A stretch of DNA of 64,000 bases from Atriophallophorus winterbourni (Eukaryota > Platyhelminthes > Trematoda > Plagiorchiida > Microphallidae): NCBI GenBank assembly GCA_013407085.1, contig JACCGJ010008482.1:186001-250000 (forward strand). The letters are read 5' to 3'. Shown in pieces: positions 42,140 through 53,032 of the stretch (positions are counted from its first letter, which is position 1; every line of letters begins with the position of its first letter). Position numbers and translations under genes: made by a program. Under the pieces are notes generated by a model. It saw only the letters and a program-made list of their open reading frames with translations, ran no database searches and was not told the DNA's origin.

Positions 42140-42350
42140 ATTTCCTCTCCATATATGTCTAGGCCTGGGCAACCTAGCAATAAGCCCACGTGCAGTCTCT
42201 GACTGTGCGGCACTTTGCCTGGATCAGGCTTGTGTGTTTCACATTACACACAAACATGAAACCACAAGACCGATCAAGGAAAAGTGCCCCACAGTCACAG
42301 ACTGCACGTGGGTTAAGTGAATGTCAAGTTGTCCAGGTCTGGAAAGAGAA
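42140..42350. repeat. Pair of short dispersed repeats in opposite orientations
   Basis: A plus copy (tctaggcctgggcaacct, gtgcggcactttgcctgga, 42155-42240) is followed by a diverged reverse copy (gcccacagtcacagactgca, 42278-42350), giving an imperfect palindrome. Confidence 0.6.
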
Positions 42351-42603
42351 TGAAAATAGAAATTGAAGTGAGAATCCAGCTCACTACCTGTGGCAGATTT
42401 AGTACAAGATAGGGCAATCCATTATTCTTTTTCCGCGTGTTCTTCTTTATTTGAGGAATAAATAAAAGATATACATTCGTGTGGTTAGCTTCATCTACTG
42501 ACATGGGTTTTCTTATGCTGGTGTTCACTGGGAAAGTGTGCATGTATGTATGACATCACAAGCCAGATCCAGTCAAAGTGTGTGTGGTAGTGTAGGAGTT
42601 CAC

Positions 42604-42709
42604 GAAAGAGTTCGGTATCCATGAAACTAGAGAAATTTGTTAAGGTCGGTTTGCACAAGACAGCAAGTGATAATTCAATCGAGCATTTCGAATTTATTTG
42701 AGTGAAACG
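42604..42709 (-). CDS. Weak candidate exon, 106 nt
   Basis: An acceptor ctttccttcag (42710-42720) precedes the minus-strand frame RFTQINSKCSIELSLAVLCK, continuing to DTELF. The proposed donor (GTGAAC) is poor and could be placed elsewhere. Listed because it has the same orientation as the neighbouring candidates. Confidence 0.25.
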
Positions 42710-42894
42710 CTGAAGGAAAGTGCCCATCACTGCCGCACCTTCTTTCTTTTGTCTGTTCGGTATCTCTGGCAAAGGGGACGCCATTTGTTTATTTCATCCG
42801 TCTTTGCATTACACGCGGAAGTGCAGCGAACACAGTGCTAAGCTGATACGCCACCAGTAGTGAGATGAAGTCTGTTTCCTGTTTTCATTCTCAT

Positions 42895-42985
42895 ATTTGT
42901 CTAGGCCTGGGGAGCCCAAGAGCATCTTAGCTCACATGCGGTCCATGACTGTGCGGCACTAAATGGATCAGGCTTGTGGCTTCAC
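42895..42985 (+). repeat. Short dispersed repeat copy
   Basis: gtctaggcctggggagccca, cacatgcggtcc and gactgtgcggcacta: a diverged member of the family. Confidence 0.55.
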
Positions 42986-43169
42986 ACACACACAAGCGCA
43001 TTATGCGAGTATATTGAAAGCCGTGATCTATTTTGTGACAATTAATCCGGTCCATTGACTCTTTATAAAATACTACAGCTCTTGGGGACTGATATGGAGA
43101 TAAAGGTACGAAAGGATGCAAGCATGACTACCTGTCCAGACCATGCACAATAATGCAAATTGGCAATGA

Positions 43170-43420
43170 AAGAACTTCATTGTAGACAGAGCATCATGCC
43201 TTTTTCATCACCACACCTTAACGACCTGGGCTACCATCCACCGTTTGACCGATCGCAATTAGGCGTTTATGAACTGTTCTCCAGATTGGCACATTTGAGT
43301 AGCTTTGTTTGTCCGACAAGAGCCAGCAACATCTGTTGTGGTCGCCCAACCGAACAGATCTCCGTGGCAAGTCTTCCCATCGGATAAAGTGTAAGCTAAG
43401 CGATGGGCATCTGCAACTGA
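43170..43420 (-). repeat. SINE-like repeat copy
   Basis: Matches 54360-54560 through ccgtttgaccgatcgcaatt, ttctccagattggcacattt and the aaagtgtaagct end. On the minus strand GGTAGCCCAGGTCGTTA resembles a pol-III A box. The B-box part is truncated. Confidence 0.6.
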
Positions 43421-43720
43421 GTGTCTCCATGTCCTATTTGCTTTTGAACCCCAGACAACACAACATATATATATACACACACTGTCAACTGAATCTAGAC
43501 GTGTGGCTCTACAGTGTCAGTTTTGATTAGCAAATTTAATAGCAAGAATGAGGTAGCTGACAAGGATAACATTTAACCCTGGAGAAAGAACTCTTAATTA
43601 CTCCCAATTCTCCCCTTCGAGTTATCTGGTGCCATTGAGTCAATTTTCAGTTACAAAGAACGATTACTCTTGCACAAAAATGTTACTGAGTGAATCGGTC
43701 CATAAAGACCAGCGACTTAC

Positions 43721-44060
43721 CAGACGCCCTCGACGTTTCGGCTTTTTGTTTAGACTCGCCCAGAGAGGGGAATGCGGTTTAAACCGGATGGCTTCAGTTT
43801 TTCTCGAATGCCTGATGTGGTTCCAGTAGCAGTGTGTGATTGGCAGCCAATTCGAGCTTGAGCAGGCTGCTCAAACAACGGGTGGCCCACTCTCGGACAG
43901 ACCGATGACCAGCACACAACAAGGTGGAACGACCACGGTCGTCCTTCGGGGGTTTGCGTCGCTCAGAAAGACCAAGCAACGCGTGCCAAATTGGAGTTAG
44001 GTGCACGGAGGAATGTAGATCCAAGAACACGTTGCGGAAGTGACCAGACGGTGGAATAAT
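43721..44060 (-). CDS. Candidate exon with one frame break (unidentified host gene)
   Basis: The minus strand is open through HFRNVFLDLHSSVHLTPIWH, ALLGLSERRKPPKDDRGRST and REWATRCLSSLLKLELAANH. That frame stops at 43794, right after an A5 run. In the frame one base away the sequence stays open (FKPHSPLWASLNKKPKRRGR) up to a consensus CTG/GTAAGT donor (43715-43720). Either the exon is terminal and stops, or a single A was gained. The acceptor (44061-44062) is uncertain. Relatively GC-rich. The repeated Leu-rich helical look suggests, but does not prove, an alpha-solenoid. Confidence 0.45.
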
Positions 44061-44072
44061 CTCAGAGCACAT

Positions 44073-44590
44073 TCCAATGTAGACGCGACGAGAAAGAAAT
44101 GATTGTCAAGTGCCAAAAGAATGAAATGCCAAAGTGAGTATGGCATGAACATCATCATCATCATCACAGACAGCATAACACCGGTAGCGCGTACCGAATG
44201 CTTAACTGCCACACAACCATGAAAAAGTAAAAGCCTTAAAGATGGGGAAGGGTGGGACTTAAATAGCTACGGAATTTTTAGAAGAGTGAGCACAAACAAA
44301 CTGGGTAGAGGTGCCTACACATCGATTGGAACATGCATTTAAACAAGTTTCGTGGACGAGAAGAGCGACATCAGCATGGCAGCTTCCTTGCGGCTTTTAC
44401 TGTCATGCATCATAACAAGCTTTTATCGTCACTCCGATTGACAACATACAAGGTTAAGCAACCAAGCAAACGGGTGGCACTTTTTCATTTTTAAATGATT
44501 GTGTACATCACTACGCACCAATGGAGAGGACACTCCATTCCGCTTCTGCGGATAATAACACGGGAAGCAGCAGATACCGGTTAAAAGCTA
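44073..44590. other. No recognised gene
   Basis: Contains an (ATC)n run near 44150 and otherwise unremarkable sequence between an exon candidate and the LINE 5' end. Confidence 0.35.
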
Positions 44591-44815
44591 TGGCTCGATT
44601 GGCGTAGAGCTCAGCGCCTGGGGCTGCTTTCGACGGTGGGAGAGACTTTCAGGTCTCATTGGACGGCTACCGCCCGCCTCAAGCTGGGCAGCCCCCAGCC
44701 AATATGGTGCCGTCTCGCCACGGTCTGCTATCCTCATTGGGTGCATGGGGATTAGGAATCAACCGACAAGCAGACTGTTATTTCTGCACCAGCGAAACCA
44801 ACTACGAAAAAACAA

Positions 44816-47803
44816 ATGTCATTTCTGAAACTGGGAACCTGGAACGTCCGGTCCATGCTTCCTGGATTTCACGACGACGTCTCGAATATCAGAGGCGTAA
44901 GAAAATCTGCTGTTATTAACAACGAGTTAAAGAGACTAAAGGTCGACGTGGCAGCCCTACAAGAGACGCGATTACCAGACACTGGTAAGCTGACAGAAAG
45001 AGATTACACGTTTTTTTGGAAAGGAAGGGGTTCTGATGAGCCTCGACTGCATGGAGTTGGGTTTGCCGTTCGAAACGACCTTCTAAAAGCAACAGAACCG
45101 AGCAGCAGCGGGAGCGAACGGATTTGGACTCTAAATCTGAGGTGCATTACTGGTACCATTACGTTGGTAAACGTTTATGCGCCGACGCTCTCTGCGACGA
45201 CTACTGAAAAAGACGCTTTTTATTACAACCTCGCAACAGTCCTGAAAAACGTGCCACAAAGAAACTGTGTAGTGGTACTGGGTGATTTCAATGCTAGAGT
45301 TGGTGCGGATTACGAATCTTGGCAAAACTGTCTCGGGAAATTCGGTGTAGGTAAAACTAATGAAAATGGACTACGCCTTTTAGAATTATGCACACAGTTC
45401 AGTCTCTGTGTTAGTAACACTTTCTTTCAAACAAAACCACAGCATAAGGTCTCTTGGAAACATCCTCGCTCTAAGCACTGGCACCAGCTTGATCTTATTC
45501 TTGTTAGGCGCACTAATATAGGAAGCGTACTTCTCACCAGATCATATCAAAGCGCAGACTGTGACACTGATCATTCACTGGTTTGTGCAAAACTGAAGCT
45601 TTCCGACACGAGATTTCACCGCACCAAATTGTCTGGTAAGCCTAGGATTGACGTCACCCGCATGTGCGAACCTAATCTAGCTGCGCGATTTGCAAAAGCC
45701 TTCACAGCCGAGTTCAGCAAGACAACCCCACTTGAATCGGCTTCAGAAAACTGGGAATCGATTAAAAACAGCATATGCCGAGTCGCACTTTCCACTTTCG
45801 GTCCGAAGAAAGCTCGAACGAGCGACTGGTTCGAAGCAAAAGCTTCTGAGATGACTGCTGTGTTGGATGAGAAACGGTCAGCATTCTTGAGGTTCAAAGG
45901 TATGCCAACAGATGAAAACTTACGACTTTTAAGAGCAGCCAGAAATAAGGTCCAACAGACTGCAAGGCGATGTGCAAATGACTACTGGACAGAAATTAGC
46001 CTTAGTATCCAAAAAGCTGCGGATACTGGAAATTTTCACGGCATGTATGATGGGATCAAGAGAGCCATTGGTCCAAACAAACATAAAATGGCTCCCATTA
46101 AGTCTGTATCTGGTGACCCGATTGTGGACAAAACTCAGCAGATGGAAAGATGGGTAGAGCACTTCTCCTCCCTCTACTCTAGGGACAGTACGGTTTTACC
46201 ACATGTATTTGAAAATTTCGAGCGGTTGCCGACTATTGAATATCTAGATACTCCCCCTACTCTTGATGAGCTCAATAGAGCAATCGACCGCTTAGCGAAT
46301 GGGAAGGCCCCTGGTGACGACGGAATTCCACCTGAGCTCATCAAATGCGGTAGAGCAGCATTATTACAACCGCTTCACCATTTGCTTCTTCAGTGCTGGC
46401 AGGAGGAGTGTGTCCCACAAGAGATGCGAGACACAAAGATCATCACACTATTCAAGAATAAAGGAGATAGAGGCGACTGCAACAATTACAGAGGAATCTC
46501 CCTTCTGAATGTTGTAGGCAAATTGTTTGCTAAAGTCTTACAGATCCGGCTGCAAGTTTTAGCTGATAGAATTTACTCCGAATCTCAATGTGGCTTTCGC
46601 AAGGGAAGATCGACCGTTGACATGATCTTCTCCCTAAGACAACTTCAAGAAAAGTGTCGGGAACAGCGTATGCCATTATACGCTGTTTTTATTGATTTAA
46701 CGAAGGCATTCGACTACGTCAGCAGGGAGGGTCTTTTCAAAATGCTTGATTTGATAGGCTGCCCACCAAGACTGCTAAAGCTCGTTATTTCGTTCCACTC
46801 AGGCATGAAGGGCTCAGTCCATTTTAACGGTTTCAGCTCAGAAGTCTTTGAAATTCGCCGAGGCGTCAAACAAGGGTGTGTTCTGGCTCCCACGCTGTTC
46901 GGCATTTTCTTTGCTCTGCTTCTGAAGTACGCTTTCAGGACGAGAACAGAAGGTATTTACTTACGCACGCGAAATGATGGCAAGCTTTTCAACCTAAACC
47001 GGTTGAGAGCACAAACCAAGGCACGAAATGTGCTAATCCGTGACCTGCTGTTTGCCGACGATGCAGCCTTTATTGCTCACTCCCAGGAGCACCTTCAGTC
47101 TCTAATGGACTGTTTTTCGTCGGCATGCAAAGACTTTGGTCTAACAATCAGCATGAGCAAGACCAAAGTCCTTAGCCAAGGGACTGTATCGCCTCCCATC
47201 ATAACTGTTGGAAACTGTCAGCTTGAATCAGTACATCAGTTCACATACCTTGGTTCAACCATTGCGGATAACCTCTCGCTAGACACGGAGATTGATAAGC
47301 GAATTGGCAGAGCAGCTGTCATTCTGTCCCGTTTGAACTCTCGTGTTTGGGGTAACCGCAAGCTGACTGTAAAGACGAAAATGATGGTGTACAGCGCGTG
47401 CGTACTGAACGCTTTACTGTACGGCAGTGAAACCTGGACCACCCACGCAAGACACGAACGGAAGCTGAATGCTTTCCATCTACGAAGCATCCGTCGTATC
47501 TTGAACATATCGTGGATGGACAGAGTGACTAATGCTGAAGTGCTTTTAAAAGCTGGTCTACAGAGCATGTTCACTCTATTGCGACAGCGCCGCCTGCGCT
47601 GGCTTGGTCATGTCTATAGAATGGAAAATGGTCGTATTCCGAAAGATCTACTCTATGGTGAGTTGCAACTAGGAAGTCGACCATTGGGCAGACCGCACTT
47701 GCGGTACAAAGACGTTTGTAAAAGAGATATGAAAGCTCTTGGCATTGACCCGGCGAGTTGGGAAGAACTTGCTCTCGACCGCTCACATTGGAGGCATGTG
47801 TAA
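44816..47803 (+). CDS. Endonuclease-reverse transcriptase of the RTE-like LINE (C-terminus frameshifted)
   Basis: 995-codon frame from the ATG at 44816. Residues 5-240: APE-type endonuclease with LGTWNVRSM (N10), LQETRLPD (E50), VVLGDFNARVG and the terminal DTDHSLVCAKL. Residues 480-800: reverse transcriptase with NYRGISLLNVVGKLFAKVL, FIDLTKAFDYVSREGLFKML, RGVKQGCVLAPTLF and the catalytic LLFADDAAF (FADD at 746-749). Residues 850-990: the YGSETWTTHARHERKLNAFH and RRLRWLGHVYRMENGRIPKD segments typical of RTE-like elements. The frame ends early at 47801-47803: relative to related copies at 26.07 and 56.87 kb, about two bases are missing near 47793. Everything catalytic is intact, so only the C-terminal finger is lost. 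Confidence 0.92.
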   Translation: MSFLKLGTWNVRSMLPGFHDDVSNIRGVRKSAVINNELKRLKVDVAALQETRLPDTGKLTERDYTFFWKGRGSDEPRLHGVGFAVRNDLLKATEPSSSGSERIWTLNLRCITGTITLVNVYAPTLSATTTEKDAFYYNLATVLKNVPQRNCVVVLGDFNARVGADYESWQNCLGKFGVGKTNENGLRLLELCTQFSLCVSNTFFQTKPQHKVSWKHPRSKHWHQLDLILVRRTNIGSVLLTRSYQSADCDTDHSLVCAKLKLSDTRFHRTKLSGKPRIDVTRMCEPNLAARFAKAFTAEFSKTTPLESASENWESIKNSICRVALSTFGPKKARTSDWFEAKASEMTAVLDEKRSAFLRFKGMPTDENLRLLRAARNKVQQTARRCANDYWTEISLSIQKAADTGNFHGMYDGIKRAIGPNKHKMAPIKSVSGDPIVDKTQQMERWVEHFSSLYSRDSTVLPHVFENFERLPTIEYLDTPPTLDELNRAIDRLANGKAPGDDGIPPELIKCGRAALLQPLHHLLLQCWQEECVPQEMRDTKIITLFKNKGDRGDCNNYRGISLLNVVGKLFAKVLQIRLQVLADRIYSESQCGFRKGRSTVDMIFSLRQLQEKCREQRMPLYAVFIDLTKAFDYVSREGLFKMLDLIGCPPRLLKLVISFHSGMKGSVHFNGFSSEVFEIRRGVKQGCVLAPTLFGIFFALLLKYAFRTRTEGIYLRTRNDGKLFNLNRLRAQTKARNVLIRDLLFADDAAFIAHSQEHLQSLMDCFSSACKDFGLTISMSKTKVLSQGTVSPPIITVGNCQLESVHQFTYLGSTIADNLSLDTEIDKRIGRAAVILSRLNSRVWGNRKLTVKTKMMVYSACVLNALLYGSETWTTHARHERKLNAFHLRSIRRILNISWMDRVTNAEVLLKAGLQSMFTLLRQRRLRWLGHVYRMENGRIPKDLLYGELQLGSRPLGRPHLRYKDVCKRDMKALGIDPASWEELALDRSHWRHV

Positions 47804-47985
47804 AGCGTCGTCTGCATGCTGGGGAGGAGCAGATACAGCTCTTGGCAGCTGAACGCAGATCACGCCGCCGACGTGCAACTAACGCAATACAACCGAGTTC
47901 TGACTATCGTTGCCAGCGCTGCGGGAGAGATTGTTCCTCCCGAATCGGACTGTTTAGTCACTCAAAAAACTGCAAAACTTGAACT
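47804..47985 (+). pseudogene. Displaced C-terminal zinc-finger tail of the RTE-like ORF
   Basis: In another frame (open from 47758) the sequence gives KRRLHAGEEQIQLLAAERRS, then CQRCGRDCSSRIGLFSHSKN and a final Cys: a C-x2-C...H...C finger after a basic Arg-rich stretch. It is fused to the ORF in related copies and would be here but for the small deletion near 47793. Confidence 0.8.
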
Positions 47986-48049
47986 TTCACGCGTTTGTGA
48001 TGTACATCCATGGTCGACATCGACCGAAGGAGGCCAACAACAACAACAA

Positions 48050-48093
48050 ATAATATATATATATATATATATATATAATTATTATATATATAT
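48050..48093. repeat. (TA)n tail
   Basis: AT dinucleotide run after the LINE 3' end, probably its tail. Confidence 0.75.
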
Positions 48094-48223
48094 GCGAATC
48101 CAACACGGCTGCAATCATTTGTAAGCCCAAGAGTCGAGAGGAACTACGGGTTGTCGCCGCGAATCCAACACGGCTGCAATCATTTGTAAGCCCAAGAGTC
48201 GAGAGGAACTACGGGTTGTCGCC
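48094..48223. repeat. Perfect 65-bp tandem duplication
   Basis: gcgaatccaacacggctgca...gggttgtcgcc occurs twice head to tail (48094-48158 and 48159-48223) without a difference, immediately after the LINE tail. Recent slippage or a tandem array reduced to two units. Confidence 0.9.
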
Positions 48224-48317
48224 GAAGCACACAGGAACACCAGCAAATAGTCTCGAAAGTATGGCTTTGCGGTCGGTTAAGGAGGCCGTGTGAATAAAAT
48301 ACGCACGAAGAATATAT

Positions 48318-48612
48318 TATTGTTATCAGTGAGGCATGAAACAGTGAATAAATGGTAAACAAGTGATACTTGAATGCCACTGTTGCACGATGTTCAGACA
48401 CATAATCACATAGTGATTCGTGGTCAAGCACACAACGCGCTTATGGATGACCAAAGAAATGTGTTGCTCACATCCCCATCACTTACACGCCACTACTGGT
48501 TACTGGCTGTTTTCCGTCGTCAGGTAGAGACAGTAAGATCTAGTTCAGTGAGCCTTGAGACAGTGGTATGTGCTAAACAAAGTTATACTTGTATGCCACT
48601 GTTGAACTGAAA
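48318..48612 (-). repeat. Hammerhead repeat unit, subfamily II (reverse)
   Basis: Minus-strand unit with the conserved ACAGTGG...CCACTGT hairpin. The ribozyme at about 48487-48530 reads CTGACGA, CGGaAAACAGCCa, then GTAA in place of GAAA, so it is probably dead. Stem I (CTAC/GTAG) is kept. Confidence 0.65.
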
Positions 48613-49089
48613 ATGTATTTCATTCCTTCGTTGACCAAGAATATATTATTATTATCATTCTACACTTCATATAGGAACTGGGATACCACCAGCACGAATT
48701 CATGGTTCGGACGATTTCTCTTATCGTTCCGCGTGAATTAATCATGTTAGGGATCTTTATCAGTATCACGGGGCGATAGTCAATCAAGTCGGGACGAGTG
48801 CCCAGATGCTTACGGAGGTGTAATCGAAAACACCCGCCACTAACTGAATTGATTCCTTCGGAGCACAGGCTTGTATACTTGTGAATAAAAGATGGTAATG
48901 CTCTCAGCACCAAAAGGTTGACAGAGTTAATGCTTGTTGCATGTCCAATTGAATAGAGATACGATGGGCAGCTGGATATTTTAACAAAGAACAGAAAATT
49001 GAAAAGAAAAGCAATTTTCTGTTTCACAAGGATTTTCCCAATATTGACAATAATTATGGTTGAATTTATTCTTCAAATTAATACTCTGA
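48613..49089. other. Unclassified repeat-like stretch
   Basis: A 135-codon minus frame (48620-49027) includes CFRLHLRKHLGTRPDLIDYR. It has no splice sites or known domain. Its position next to a LINE tail suggests repeat origin. Confidence 0.3.
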
Positions 49090-49450
49090 TACTAACATTC
49101 GCCACCGTTCGTAGAGCCCATGTTTGAACGTATTTAATGAAGTTGCCGAGATTAGTTCTGCAGTAAGTGAGTAGGACGCGTTTACTACAACGATGCTAAA
49201 GAAGTTCGTTCTGGATTCCATCTTTTGTGCTCTTTACTTAGCATAAGACTGTGCTTTCTTATACTAACTAAGGGAGAGAACCTAAAGAAGTCATTGAATT
49301 GAAAACAACTTAATCCTTTGACAACCTTAATTGTCACCTTTAGACATTTAAAGAGACATTTAAGGATGGTTCGAGATATGGAATGTTTTAAAATTAAGAT
49401 AATGTCTTATGGGATTCGTCAATAGAGAAAGTCGGACAGATTCAAGCAGA
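49090..49450 (-). pseudogene. LINE RT C-terminal tail fragment
   Basis: The minus strand in two frames yields HSLMLSKEHKRWNPERTSLA and then VNASYSLTAELISATSLNTF plus KHGLYER, the S-L-x(n)-F-K tail of CR1-like ORF2 with a frame change. Confidence 0.55.
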
Positions 49451-50970
49451 GCTATTCTTCCTTTATAGAGCTTTATTTTAATACTAAACATAAGTTTTGT
49501 TAATTAGTGATAGATTCACTGCATACGCTCAACATTCTTTCGAGCCACGGAGACCATGACTACACATGGTATTCCATGACTGGTCTCTCATATGCATTCA
49601 TGATCCATTGGAATATGTAGGGCGAAATTTTCCCAATTTCCATTGAGTAGATTTAGGACACCTGCTGCTTTGTGAAGGCTTTTTTTAGTTTCAAGTAAAG
49701 TTTTAAAACTCAGCATATCCAGACATCTAAATCATTTTCTTTGCCGCAATTTTCAAGAGCATTGCCCATATGCATTGCAACAACAAATTTTAAACCGTGG
49801 CTGAAGAATGCTATTCGTTGCAGCGAAAAAGTTCCGCGCTCAAATATATATTGTACAGTTCCCCTATGATATGCCTTCTCATCATTATTAAAAATTATTT
49901 CTGTATGATTTTCGCTGTGCGGTTCCAGGAAACTTTAACAAAAAATCTTTCCTAGTTTCAGGCACTACAACATTTTTATAGAAATCTTTTTGAAAAGATA
50001 AACAAAAAAACGTAATATTTTGTGACCATTGGCTGATATGCAGTACACCTGATCGAGCTATTCCTACATAAATTTTCTTTACATCTTCAGGCTAAAACTT
50101 TAACTCTCACACTTGGCAAGTATTGAGATTATTCGAAAATACCTTTGTTATGATGTGCAAACAATGTATTTGACATGAACAATATCACGGAACGACTTGT
50201 AGTCGCATCTATTATTTAGGCAGGTGGAATAAAAATTGTGTATAATACTTACAGCAAAGTGCAATTATCATCATCGTCTGAGTTCTCTGTATTGAGTTCT
50301 GTTATATTTCCATGGCACAACATTAAATTTAACACTTCAATTTCGTAAATAATGAAGCTTAGATTCTTCGGATAATATGACTTATGGCTATTCACACAGA
50401 AATATAATGCGACAAATTTTCACCATTTTCTGCGCGTGTCACCATGGTATATTTTATTCTAAGATCAGTCACAAAACAAAATTTACAATTTATCTTTGGA
50501 AACAGTATGATAACTGCGAGAACAAGGTAATATAATTCTCTATTTCAAGCATTACACTTTGGTTGCCTACATTAGAATCCACCTATCTAAAAAAGAAATT
50601 CGATCTCCGAGACATAACATTCTTGTGTCATATTCTTTAAGAATTCTATATAATTAATCAGTATCTTCAGTAACATTCAACTACTGTTTGTCTTTGATGA
50701 CTAAAGACATGCCGGTAGAAAGCTAGAGCAATGTGTGGCATATGTATGTTGCCGAACGCAGGAAAGTCTTGATGAAAAACGTTCATATACATCACTTTTC
50801 AAATAGGGCCGTAGGATTATCAATCGGAGTGTTAGGAGGACGACTTTTGTATTCTATTATACTTTTACGAATTTTTTCATACAACAATCTTATGCGCTGC
50901 AAGGAGATTATATCGCTTTTTCAATTTAGATAGGTTGATCCAACCGCAGGAATTGTATTATATTACAAAA

Positions 50971-51011
<41 letters not shown>

Positions 51012-51477
51012 GCAGAACGCTAAGCGCGCACAAGGTAATGAGTGAAGCAAATAAAAAGGTTACTATTTCAATGGCAGAAATTAGCTGGTTTAAAATGTCG
51101 AGAATATTAATGAAACTGGATTGGTAAGTTACGTTCAAAAAATGTTTCAAATTATTCGAAACTTCATATACAAAAAAGAAAATTGTGTGCTTTATCAACA
51201 GCTATTGAATTTCAGTCAACTAGAATAGTATTGTTCACGGCAAATATCACCTTTCTCGCGAAACAGATTCTGGTAAATAAATACGAGAAAATTGATTTAT
51301 ATTTTGACTTGGACTAGAAACATGTTTAAAGAATATATGTATGCTGCTATGTTATATGTTACAGAACGAACGTTTTGAAATAAAATTGTGACACTTACCT
51401 AGGGACATGCATTTTGATCTTTCCGTATTCAGCATCGAATTCAAATAATGATTGGAGAAAATTCGGAAATAGATCAC
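49451..51477. other. Long AT-rich stretch with no recognised gene
   Basis: Only short frames occur. It includes a (TA)n run at 50978-51008. No splice-bounded exon, RNA gene or repeat family was supported. It could be an intron or intergenic. Confidence 0.4.
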
Positions 51478-51560
51478 AAGGGACAATGAAACTGATCTTG
51501 CTTTCTCCACCTGATGACGGCAAACAGCCAGAAAAATTAGTGGTGTGCAAATGATTGGGA
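51478..51560 (+). ncRNA. Hammerhead relic, subfamily II
   Basis: ctccaCCTGATGACGGCAAA, then cagccaGAAAaattagtggtgtg: catalytic strand and GAAA present and CCAC/GTGG stem I possible, but stem III bases are lost. Only ~80 bp of the unit remain. Confidence 0.6.
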
Positions 51561-52389
51561 TGAGAGCAACGCAATATATCCTTACATTGTCATTTAATTC
51601 CACTCTTCATTAAACTGGAGAATTATAACGTACGTCATCCGCAAAAAGTTGAAAAAATTACATGGTATTATTACTTTACCATCATCAGATGTTTCTAACT
51701 CACTTTCTTCGTGGCCTTTAGGTCATTTCAAGAAACTTTATTGAACCAACATGCTTCGTTATAAAGAGATTTGAGGTTTACATATATTCGCTTCCAACTA
51801 TTAGTTTTCAACTAACTTGTTTTGTATCTAATTCTCTTATTCTGAGAGACGGCATATTTAAAAAAAGTTTCCAATGTATCAATTTATAAGCTGAAATTAT
51901 AATCCATTTTTCTTGGAATTCCAATCATGAGAGTTTGATCTACGAACACAAAAACCTTTTAATTCTGTTATTTTAATATTCGCTTTAAATATAAATTCAT
52001 ATGTTTGAGTTTAATCGTGAATAGCATCGCCTACTATTAGCAAAAACTCTCGAGATCGGTGATGCACACTTAACGGATTCATGAATTTATGGTTAAACAA
52101 TGTTAATAATTTACAACACCAAAGGATTACGGTATAAATAAAAACATGAAAAATACAGGAGTATAAAAGCAATAGAGAATATCCAAGGAAAATCTCACGA
52201 ATGATGTTCGTTTGCAATTGCTAGTCCATTTTTGATTTAAACATGACCAGGCAAGGAGAGTTCAAAAAATGTTGGGTTAGTGAATTTCAAAAAAAAACAA
52301 AGAGCACGTACGGCGAAAACGTGACACCGACAATCAACGCAGAAAGTTAGAACAAAAATGATAAGGTAAATCCGCGTGTCACTTTTCCG
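51561..52389. other. No recognised gene
   Basis: AT-rich sequence; the 68-codon minus frame at 52011-52217 lacks support. Confidence 0.35.
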
Positions 52390-52760
52390 TCAAAAAATAA
52401 GTAAGTCTTTTAGTGGATGTGCTCTAGTAGTCACAATTCTATAGGTCACTATAATGTCACTTCGTATCCTCCTTAAGGTGCAATCGCATGGACCGAGACT
52501 TCGCAATGCTTCGGTTTGCGGATCCTTGCGAAGAGCCATCACAAACTGTGTTGCTCTATGATAGATTTTATCAAAGACAGCAATATATTTTCGCAGCCAA
52601 GGTGCCAAAGAACTCTACCGCATCCCCTATCGAATGGCGAAGGTAGACATTCAATAACCTTGGTAAGTTTACCAGAGAGAATCCCTTAAATATTCTTCTA
52701 AAAGATACCTAACAATCTGCTTGCCCCTCGATATACAATCCAGCAGTGCTTTGTGATCTT
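52390..52760 (-). pseudogene. Decayed LINE RT fragment (relative of 4740-5590)
   Basis: The minus frame MAPWLRKYIAVFDKIYHRAT, then TLRRIRSDIIVTYRIV, corresponds to APWLRKDIALFDKIYHRAT at 5070-5135. Same family, opposite strand, also interrupted. Confidence 0.7.
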
Positions 52761-53032
52761 CATGTTTCCGCTGGACTCGAATATATCTCTTGAATATGCT
52801 CATCGAAAGTGTGTGTTCTCGAGCCATGAGTGTTTACAGAAACCTCGACCTTACCTGTTGGACCAGATGCAATAAAACATTCTTGACTAAATATACATGA
52901 CCAGATTCGATTTGTTTTTTCAGTTCTACGCATCTTTCAAAGATGAACATGAGCGGTTCGACCATGTTCTACTCGTTACATTTATAACTCTTGTTAATAT
53001 TAATCAATAATTTAAATTGTTTTTATACGCAG

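Larger units (their letters stand above)
44592..48050 (+). mobile_element. Near-full-length RTE-like LINE (family 1)
   Basis: A GC-richer 5' leader (about 44592-44815), one long ORF with endonuclease and RT, a displaced C-terminal zinc finger, and a short 3' UTR ending ggtcgacatcgaccgaagga, then (caa)n and (ta)n. Partial copies lie at 25868, 40694/41483 and 56655. The exact 5' end and any target duplication were not resolved. Confidence 0.8.

Noticed and set aside
48620..49027. 135-codon minus frame
   Set aside because: No ATG context, splice site or motif; it sits between a hammerhead unit and a LINE tail.
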